This document shows, piece after piece, positions 21,688-27,305 of a stretch of 27,305 bases of DNA. The DNA is taken from the NCBI GenBank assembly GCA_937960715.1, contig CALGOO010000170.1, positions 1-27,305 of the forward strand, given 5' to 3'. A program made the position numbers and the translations under genes. How positions within the stretch are numbered: position 1 is the stretch's first letter; every line of letters begins with the position of its first letter. Origin of the DNA: an uncultured Candidatus Competibacteraceae bacterium (GTDB lineage Bacteria > Pseudomonadota > Gammaproteobacteria > Competibacterales > Competibacteraceae). The notes under the pieces were generated by a model. The model saw nothing but the letters and a program-made list of their open reading frames with translations, was not told the DNA's origin and made no database searches.

Positions 21688-22776
21688 TCATTCGATCAGA
21701 ACACGGCCATGGCGGACGAACGGCGGCTTGACCACCCGCGCCGACAACCGCTTGCCGCGAATCTCCACCTGACAACGCGCGCCGACGCCGGTCTCGACCC
21801 GCGCCAGGGCGATGGCGCGGTTCAAGGTGGGCGAGAAGGTGCCGCTGGTGATCTGGCCGATTTCGCGGTCGTCGGCATGGACGGATTGATGACCGCGCAG
21901 CACGCCGCGTTCTTCCAAGACCAGACCGACGAAGGTTTGCGGCACGCCGACGGTCCGTTGCCGTTCCAGCGCGGCGCGGCCGACGAAATCGCGATCCGCC
22001 GGTTCCCAGGCCACGGTCCAGCCCAGCCCGGAGACCAGTGGCGTGGTGGTTTCGTCCATGTCGCTGCCGTACAGGTTCATGCCGGCTTCCAGGCGCAGGG
22101 TATCGCGGGCGCCCAGTCCACAGGGGGCGACGCCGGCGGCGAGAATCCGGTCCCAAAGTTCGGGCGCTCCAGTGGCGAGCGGCAGGATTTCCACGCCGTC
22201 CTCGCCGGTGTAGCCGGTGCGGGCGATGAACAGGCCGTCGGCTTCCAGGGCGTGAAACGGCTTGAGCGCGCGAACCGCGGTGATCGTGGTCGCGCCGAGC
22301 ACGGGTTCCAACCGATCCAGCGCCTGCGGTCCCTGGACCGCCAGCATCGCCAGATCGGCGCGTTCGCGCCAGGCCGCGCCGAAACGGGCGGCGAAGGGGG
22401 TGATCCAAGCCAGGTCCTGGTCGCGGGTAGCGGCGTTCAGCACCAGCCGGTAGCCGGCCGCGCCCCGGTCGTAGACGATCAGATCGTCGATGACGCCGCC
22501 AGCTTCGTTCAGCAGGCAGGTGTATAGCGCCTTGCCGGGATACAGGCGGGCGACATCGTTAGCCAGCAGATAGCGGAGCAGGGCGCGAGTTGGCGCGGGT
22601 TCGGCGAAGTCCACGATCGTCATGTGCGACACGTCGAACAGACCGGCGGCGCGGCGTACCCGGTGATGTTCGTCGAGTTGCGAACCGTAGTGCAGCGGCA
22701 TGTCCCAGCCGCCGAAATCCACCAGCTTCGCTCCCAGGGCGGCGTGGCGGAGATACAGGGGAGTGTGTTTGGCCAT
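21688..22776 (-). CDS. gcvT: Glycine cleavage system T protein (aminomethyltransferase)
   Basis: This 362-residue tetrahydrofolate-dependent enzyme releases ammonia and methylene-THF from the H-protein-bound intermediate. Motifs are HAALGAKLVDFGGWDMPLHYG, AGLFDVSHMTIVDF, ARTGYTGEDGVEILP, CGLGARDTLRLEAGMNLYG and GQITSGTFSPTLNRAIALA. The first gene of gcvT-gcvH-gcvPA. ATG 22776 fits the family start (MAKHTPLYLRHAALGAK); the SD is weak, and an in-frame TTG three codons upstream is possible. I looked for a glycine riboswitch in the 266 bases upstream and did not recognise one. Confidence 0.97.
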   Translation of the reverse strand: MAKHTPLYLRHAALGAKLVDFGGWDMPLHYGSQLDEHHRVRRAAGLFDVSHMTIVDFAEPAPTRALLRYLLANDVARLYPGKALYTCLLNEAGGVIDDLIVYDRGAAGYRLVLNAATRDQDLAWITPFAARFGAAWRERADLAMLAVQGPQALDRLEPVLGATTITAVRALKPFHALEADGLFIARTGYTGEDGVEILPLATGAPELWDRILAAGVAPCGLGARDTLRLEAGMNLYGSDMDETTTPLVSGLGWTVAWEPADRDFVGRAALERQRTVGVPQTFVGLVLEERGVLRGHQSVHADDREIGQITSGTFSPTLNRAIALARVETGVGARCQVEIRGKRLSARVVKPPFVRHGRVLIE

Positions 22777-23042
22777 GCGGAACAATCCCGGTGGGATGGA
22801 TGCGCCATGGTAGCCTGAAATGGTCGGTTTGGCATACCAGGACCGCTGGCTGGCGTGCCAAAATCGCGTCAGGGAAGCTGTTTTTCGTTCTTTCCAGGAC
22901 GCCGGCTGACCCGGCAGGCGCTGACGGTGATCCAGGAGGTTTTTCAGCGGTTCTGGTGGAAGTCAGGCGGGTTAAAGAGTTATTTGTGGAGATCATCAGT
23001 TTTTCCACATCCAGCCATCCGGAAATACGCCGGGCAGCTTTT

Positions 23043-24173
23043 TTATTCGATAAACTCCAGATAATTATCACGATTGATCAACATCCATTTTGCATTTGGA
23101 TAGGCCATTATCCACTCCTTTGGCGGACGATGTTTCGCTGCTCCCCATTTGATCTCGTATCCATCAAGTTGACCGCCGCGCTCCTCGACCAGATCCAACT
23201 CTTTTTTGGTATAGGTACGCCAGAAGTAATTATTGGCGTATTCCCGTAGATACTCCTGTCGCTTCAACCGCTCGATGACCAGATAATTTTCCCACAGTTC
23301 ACCCACATCATTGCGCAGTTCAAGCCCATTGAAATTGTTGATCAACGAATTTCTGACGCCATTGTCAATGAAATAATATCGGCTGTTTTTGGTGATTTCA
23401 TTTCGCAGGTTACGGCTGAAACCTCCCAATTTTTGGATGACGAAAGCCTTTTCCAGCAAGTCAAGATAATGATCCACCGTGTTTTTGCTCATTCCCAGGC
23501 TGCTGCCCAGCTCCGTATAAGAAACTTCCCTGCCGATCTGGAACGCCATCAGTTGCAGCAGTCGGCTAATCTTGGCGGATTGCCGGATGCCCTCAAGTTC
23601 GAGAATATCCTTGTAAAGATAGGAAGAGACCAGTTCCTTTAAATACTGTTCCCGCTCGCGGTTATCTTCCAGCAGCACCACTTCAGGATAGGCTCCATAG
23701 ATCAACCGGCTTTCCAGGCGCGCCGCCGTTTCATGGGGTTGTTCGATGGCGGTGATTTCCAATTGGGCGAGAGGATACTGAATCAGAGTGATTTTTCTTC
23801 CGGTCAACGGCTCTCCAATGCTGCGTGCCAGATCGAAGGAGGATGATCCGGTAGCCACGATGCGGATATCGGGAATATGATCAACGATCAGTTTGAGATT
23901 CAGTCCAATGTTCTGGACCTTTTGGGCCTCGTCGACGACCAGGAGACGGTTATTGCCAACGAACGCTTTCAATTTTTCAATGGACTGGGATGAGAGATAC
24001 CCCTGAACGATAATGTCCTCTCCATTCACCAGCAGCCAGGGTTCGGTTTCCCCCTTCAAGAATTCGTTGAGCAGCGTCGTCTTGCCGGTGCGGCGGGCGC
24101 CATAAATGACCACCACCTTGCCAGGCTTCAGTGTATTTTTGAGGTTTTCGAGCTGACGCTGGGGTATATACAT
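23043..24173 (-). CDS. DUF4143-family AAA ATPase (second, intact member)
   Basis: The 376-residue protein has Walker A YGARRTGKTTLLNEF (about 25-39), Walker B RLLVVDEAQKVQNI, a sensor-like IVATGSSSFDL and a winged-helix-like segment SYTELGSSLGMSKNTVDHYLDLL. Its C-terminal DUF4143 part has a nuclease-like FWRTYTKKELDLVEERGGQLDGYEIKW. Members are common mobile accessory ATPases whose cellular role is unresolved. The gene is visibly AT-richer than its surroundings and uses A/T-ending codons, suggesting recent transfer. ATG 24173 lies right next to a palindromic promoter, and there is no recognisable SD between the two. It belongs to the same broad family as the frameshifted gene at 4348-5527 but is clearly divergent from it. 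Confidence 0.9.
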   Translation of the reverse strand: MYIPQRQLENLKNTLKPGKVVVIYGARRTGKTTLLNEFLKGETEPWLLVNGEDIIVQGYLSSQSIEKLKAFVGNNRLLVVDEAQKVQNIGLNLKLIVDHIPDIRIVATGSSSFDLARSIGEPLTGRKITLIQYPLAQLEITAIEQPHETAARLESRLIYGAYPEVVLLEDNREREQYLKELVSSYLYKDILELEGIRQSAKISRLLQLMAFQIGREVSYTELGSSLGMSKNTVDHYLDLLEKAFVIQKLGGFSRNLRNEITKNSRYYFIDNGVRNSLINNFNGLELRNDVGELWENYLVIERLKRQEYLREYANNYFWRTYTKKELDLVEERGGQLDGYEIKWGAAKHRPPKEWIMAYPNAKWMLINRDNYLEFIE

Positions 24174-24174
24174 G

Positions 24175-24227
24175 ATAATTCGGTCAGTAAATTGACCGAA
24201 TTATAAATTTTTTCTTGTTGAAAGCAA
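24175..24227 (-). promoter_or_regulatory. Promoter with overlapping 12-bp-arm palindromic operator
   Basis: On the minus strand TTGCTT (24227-24222), 16 bases, then TATAAT (24205-24200) make a good promoter for the ATPase gene. A perfect inverted repeat with 12-bp arms (ATAATTCGGTCA at 24175-24186, TGACCGAATTAT at 24193-24204, 6-bp spacer) covers the -10 box and reaches to one base from the start codon. Binding there would block transcription initiation. The expected RNA start near 24193 leaves a leader of about 20 bases with no SD. Confidence 0.72.
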
Positions 24228-24323
24228 ATCCTCAAAAAACCAAACTCCTTGGCGCACCCGCTCAAGTGGCCGGACAGGACCACGTTGGTCTCAGTTATCG
24301 GCGATCAGCGAACCACCTACCGT

Positions 24324-25364
24324 TCAACTCCGTGACTCGACCAGTTCACGCAATACGGTGGTGGCATAGGCGCCGGCCGGCAGCTTGAACGCCACCACGG
24401 CGCTGCGGGGTTCAAGGAATTCCAGCGTCGCGTCGCGCGCCACCAGCCGCAGCGCCCGTCGTTCCTGGTCCAGCCCCGCCGCCGCCAGGCCGTCGCGAAA
24501 TATCGGCAGCGTCGCCGCCACCTGTTCCTCCAGTTCCCGGACTGGGCCGCCGCTGCGTAACTCCCCAGCGCCCCACAGCGGTCCGGTCGGATGCAAGTCG
24601 AGGTTAGCGACCCGCTGGCGGATCGTTTCATCCACCTCGTCGATCACGAAGCTGCTGTGACTTCCGTCCAGCATCAACACCTCGCCGGATAACGGCTGAT
24701 TCCAGATTCCGTTGGCCACCCGCCGCGCCAGCACGGCGTTGAACAGCGCCGAGCGGGCGGCGGACAGATACAGGCCGCGTTGATGCCGGTCGCGGACTTT
24801 CAACGCACCGCGCAACATCGCCTCGGCCCGTTCCAGGTTACCCGCTTCCCGACCGAAGCGTTGCTCGCCGAAATAGTTGGGGACGCCGGTCACGGCGATG
24901 TGCTGGAATCGCACCGCCAGTTCCGCCGACTCGCCGTCCAGGTCGCGGATGACGATGCGGAAAGCGTTGCCGCTCAGCGCGCCGCGCCGCAGTTTGCGGG
25001 AATGGCGCGTCGTGGTCAGCACGGTGAAATCGGGATCGGGGTTCGCCGACCAGTCGGGTTCCGTCCGGCCGGGCAGATGCACCGAGAACCACTGCTCGGT
25101 CACGGCGTGGCGGTCCTTGAGGCCAGCGTAGCTCACCGCGCCCGGCGGCACGCCGGCCCGCTCCGCCAGCCGCCGCGCCACCCAATCGGTATTGGCGCCG
25201 CGCTTGCGCACCCACAGCCAGACGTGTTCACCCGAGCCGTCCAGGGTAAAAGGGATTTCCTCACAGACTTGAAAATCCTCGGGAACGGCGCGCAACCGAC
25301 CCGACCCGGCCGGTTGGCCGTGGGCGAAGGGGAGGGGGATGGAATGCTGGGTTTCAGTGGCCAT
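24324..25364 (-). CDS. truD: tRNA pseudouridine(13) synthase TruD
   Basis: TruD modifies U13 in tRNA-Glu. The 346-residue protein matches the family length. It contains EDFQVCEEIPF early, the catalytic motif SYAGLKDRHAVTEQWFSV with Asp84, GNAFRIVIRDL, VPNYFGEQRFGREAGNL, and the C-terminal GPLWGAGELRSGG insertion-domain edge. ATG 25364 has GGAA eight bases upstream. In many gammaproteobacteria truD directly follows ispF and precedes surE. Here a Uma2 gene separates it from ispF, and an ATPase plus the gcv genes lie downstream in place of surE/pcm. Confidence 0.96.
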   Translation of the reverse strand: MATETQHSIPLPFAHGQPAGSGRLRAVPEDFQVCEEIPFTLDGSGEHVWLWVRKRGANTDWVARRLAERAGVPPGAVSYAGLKDRHAVTEQWFSVHLPGRTEPDWSANPDPDFTVLTTTRHSRKLRRGALSGNAFRIVIRDLDGESAELAVRFQHIAVTGVPNYFGEQRFGREAGNLERAEAMLRGALKVRDRHQRGLYLSAARSALFNAVLARRVANGIWNQPLSGEVLMLDGSHSSFVIDEVDETIRQRVANLDLHPTGPLWGAGELRSGGPVRELEEQVAATLPIFRDGLAAAGLDQERRALRLVARDATLEFLEPRSAVVAFKLPAGAYATTVLRELVESRS

Positions 25365-25470
25365 CGTGATGTTCCGGGTTGTTTGGATCGCTCAGTTTAG
25401 CCCGCGCGCCGATGGGTCGGTCCGCCGTGCTAAGCTTTGATGATCGACGATAGCAGCCTGGAGCGCCGCC

Positions 25471-26076
25471 ATGCACCAACTCGCGCAACGCCTCGCCTTC
25501 ACCTACGACGATTATCTGGAATGGGAACAACGCCAGCCGGAGCGCCATGAATACGTGCGCGGCGAAGTGTTCGCCATGGCTCGGACCACCGACCGGCACA
25601 ATGAGATTTCCGGTAATTGCTACACTCTGTTGCGCCAGCATTTGCGCGGCACGCCCTGTCGAGTCTACATCGCCGATGTCAAGGTGCGGGTGGAGGCGGC
25701 GGATTGTGGATTCTATCCGGATATTCAGGTCACTTGCGCCGAGAGCGACCGCGCCGACCGCCTCGTCAAGCGTTCGCCGACGCTGGTGGTCGAGGTGCTG
25801 TCGGACAGCACCGCCTCCTACGATCTGGGCGACAAGTTCGCCGCCTACCAGCAACTCGACAGTCTGCGGGAATACGTGCTGGTGGATCAGGACCGGGTCC
25901 GGGTCCTGATTTATCGGTGGCGGGACGGGCAATGGGGGGTCGATAACATCGGTCCCGGCGGACGGCTGCGCCTGGACAGCGTCGATCTGGACTGCCCGGT
26001 GGAAGCACTGTACGAAGATCTCAGCGAACCGCTCACTCCCAATCCCGCTCTCGCGGGGGACGAGAAAGGTGGTTGA
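25471..26076 (+). CDS. Uma2 family (DUF820) PD-(D/E)XK nuclease-like protein, third member
   Basis: This 201-residue protein has HEYVRGEVFAM near residue 26, a probable PD-(D/E)XK core at D84 (FYPDIQV), E108 (LVVEVLSDST) and K122 (DLGDKFAAY), and REYVLVDQDRVRVLIYR after it. It is only distantly similar to the two copies at 550-1140 and 3722-4336, so it arrived or diverged independently. ATG 25471 has GGAG eight bases upstream. It is in opposite orientation to truD and ispF and sits between them, interrupting a usually continuous block. Function is unknown beyond the nuclease fold. Confidence 0.88.
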   Translation: MHQLAQRLAFTYDDYLEWEQRQPERHEYVRGEVFAMARTTDRHNEISGNCYTLLRQHLRGTPCRVYIADVKVRVEAADCGFYPDIQVTCAESDRADRLVKRSPTLVVEVLSDSTASYDLGDKFAAYQQLDSLREYVLVDQDRVRVLIYRWRDGQWGVDNIGPGGRLRLDSVDLDCPVEALYEDLSEPLTPNPALAGDEKGG

Positions 26077-26097
26077 GCCTTTCCCCCTTTCGGGCGT

Positions 26098-26565
26098 TTA
26101 AACCAGCAGCGCCACGGCGTGAACGGCGATGCCCTCGCCGCGCCCGATGTAGCCCAGTCGTTCAGTGGTGGTGGCCTTGACGTTGATCCGGTTTGGGGCA
26201 ATGGCCAGATCGGCGGCGATGTTTTCCCGCATGGTGGAAATATGCGGGGCCATTTTGGGCGCTTGGGCAATGATCGTCGCGTCCACATTGCCCACTGTCA
26301 GACCCTGTTCCCGCAGCAGGGCTGCGACCCGCCGCAGCAAAACGCGGCTGTCGATGCTCTTGAATTCGGCGCTGCTGTCGGGAAAGTGCTGGCCGATATC
26401 GCCCAGTCCCGCCGCGCCCAGCAAGGCGTCGCACAGCGCGTGCAACAACACGTCGCCGTCGGAATGGGCGATCAATCCATGGGTGTGTGGGATGCGCGCG
26501 CCGCCCAGGACGATGAACTCGCCCGGTCCAAAGGCGTGAACGTCGAAGCCGTGACCGATGCGCAT
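26098..26565 (-). CDS. ispF: 2-C-methyl-D-erythritol 2,4-cyclodiphosphate synthase
   Basis: IspF closes the cyclodiphosphate ring in the non-mevalonate isoprenoid pathway. The 155-residue protein begins MRIGHGFDVHAFG; D8 and H10 with H42 (GLIAHSDGDVLLHAL) are the zinc ligands. DIGQHFPD, NVDATIIAQAPKM and INVKATTTERLGYIGRGEGIA follow, all characteristic. GGAGG stands eight bases before ATG 26565. It lies 22 bases after ispD, with which it is presumably co-transcribed. Confidence 0.98.
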   Translation of the reverse strand: MRIGHGFDVHAFGPGEFIVLGGARIPHTHGLIAHSDGDVLLHALCDALLGAAGLGDIGQHFPDSSAEFKSIDSRVLLRRVAALLREQGLTVGNVDATIIAQAPKMAPHISTMRENIAADLAIAPNRINVKATTTERLGYIGRGEGIAVHAVALLV

Positions 26566-26587
26566 GGCGTTATCCTCCAGTCGGAAT

Positions 26588-27295
26588 TCAGCCAGTGGAC
26601 CGGCGGGTGAGATAAAGCTCCGCCAGCGCCAGGTCTTCCGGCCGGGTAATTTTCAAATTGTCCGCCCGGCCCTCGACCAACCGGGGGGCGAAACCGGCCG
26701 CTTCCATCGCTGCTGCTTCGTCCGTCACTAGCAAGCCGCGCGCCAGCGCTGCGTGCAGGGCTTCGCGCAGCATTTCCAGCCGGAACATCTGCGGGGTCAG
26801 GGCGTGCCAGAGCCGCGCGCGATCCACTGTCGCCGCGACCCGCCCGGCATCGTCGGCCTGTTTCAAGGTGTCCCGCACTGGCACGGCGAGCAGTCCGCCC
26901 ACCGGATCATCATCCAGTTCCAGCAGCCGATCCACGTCCCCAGCAGTCAGACAGGGCCGGGCGGCGTCGTGGACCAAAATCCAGTCGTTCGGCGTAGCCC
27001 ACTCCCGCAGCGCCTCCAGCCCGTTCAATACCGAATGGCAGCGCTCCGCGCCGCCGATGACGACTCGCAGCGGCTTGGTAGTGCTCAATTCGGCGGCCAC
27101 TGTCGGCCACCATTCATCCTCGGTGCCGATGGCAACGGCCACGCCTGCAATGCGTGGATGAGCCAGTAGGGTTGCGAGGGCATGGGCAATGACCGGCCGG
27201 CCAACCAAGGGTAGATATTGCTTGGGGACGCTCGAACCCATGCGCTTGCCGACGCCGGCGGCGGGGACCAATGCCCAGTGACACGCACTACTCAT
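26588..27295 (-). CDS. ispD: 2-C-methyl-D-erythritol 4-phosphate cytidylyltransferase
   Basis: IspD forms CDP-methylerythritol in the non-mevalonate pathway. The 235-residue protein has the nucleotidyl-transferase signature ALVPAAGVGKRMGSSVPKQYLPL, followed by HDAARPC, PVRDTLKQ, TPQMFR and TDEAAAMEAAG. The last stretch, NLKITRPEDLALAELYL, is the typical end. ATG 27295 is ten bases from the window edge, so the upstream neighbour (often ftsB) cannot be seen. It is the first gene of ispD-ispF. Confidence 0.97.
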   Translation of the reverse strand: MSSACHWALVPAAGVGKRMGSSVPKQYLPLVGRPVIAHALATLLAHPRIAGVAVAIGTEDEWWPTVAAELSTTKPLRVVIGGAERCHSVLNGLEALREWATPNDWILVHDAARPCLTAGDVDRLLELDDDPVGGLLAVPVRDTLKQADDAGRVAATVDRARLWHALTPQMFRLEMLREALHAALARGLLVTDEAAAMEAAGFAPRLVEGRADNLKITRPEDLALAELYLTRRSTG

Positions 27296-27305
27296 GGCTG
27301 TCTCT

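Noticed and set aside
22777..23042. Glycine riboswitch upstream of gcvT
   Set aside because: I could not find the conserved aptamer core blocks on the minus strand; a covariance-model search could overrule this.
22559..23071. 170-codon minus-strand frame starting upstream of gcvT
   Set aside because: Its second half is a shadow of gcvT and the first half has no recognisable motif or good start.
1..27305. CRISPR arrays, rRNA, intact insertion sequences or prophage genes
   Set aside because: I saw no regularly spaced repeats, no rRNA-like stretches and no transposase, integrase or phage structural motifs in any frame.

Overview
The window looks like a chromosomal segment of a GC-rich gammaproteobacterium. 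ParC, TruD, IspD/IspF, MsrQ, HypB/F/C and the split glycine decarboxylase (GcvT-GcvH-GcvPA) all read like gammaproteobacterial homologues. The MaoC-phosphotransacetylase fusion and the abundance of Uma2 nucleases would fit a polyhydroxyalkanoate-storing lineage such as the Competibacter/Contendobacter group. That placement is inference from family knowledge; no search was run.

Positions 1-5527 form an accessory, defence-like island. It holds the C-terminal end of an MmeI-type DNA methyltransferase, two closely related Uma2-family genes, a truncated CHAT-domain gene, a frameshifted DUF4143 ATPase and a translationally coupled two-gene module (1847-3588). The second protein of that module is an ImmA/IrrE-like protein whose HEXXH zinc site is replaced. 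This module is the best candidate for a little-described system. The two Uma2 copies flank it and are nearly identical at both ends but divergent in the middle.

Positions 5657-8871 hold parC, a convergent msrQ overlapping its 3' end and, upstream of msrQ, two tandem promoter-to-terminator units on the minus strand. I read these as sibling small RNAs. Both present a CCUUU-type anti-Shine-Dalgarno loop on the same small hairpin.

Positions 9085-13652 are a minus-strand run hypB-hypF-hypC followed by a quinone-oxidoreductase-like gene. This is part of the [NiFe]-hydrogenase maturation set; hypA, hypD, hypE and hydrogenase subunits are not in the window. leuA (14067-15794) follows, with a possible leader peptide upstream and a small membrane protein gene beyond it.

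Positions 16622-19780 carry a cytochrome b561-type gene and a cytochrome c' gene facing each other across a shared hairpin, a cupin gene, and the divergent hydratase/phosphotransacetylase fusion. Positions 19853-22776 are gcvT-gcvH-gcvPA, without an adjacent gcvPB.

Positions 23043-27295 hold a second, AT-richer DUF4143 ATPase with a 12-bp-arm palindrome over its promoter, then truD, a third Uma2 gene in opposite orientation, ispF and ispD. The ispD-ispF-truD order is a familiar gammaproteobacterial block into which the Uma2 gene appears to have been inserted. I saw no rRNA, tRNA, CRISPR array or intact insertion sequence.
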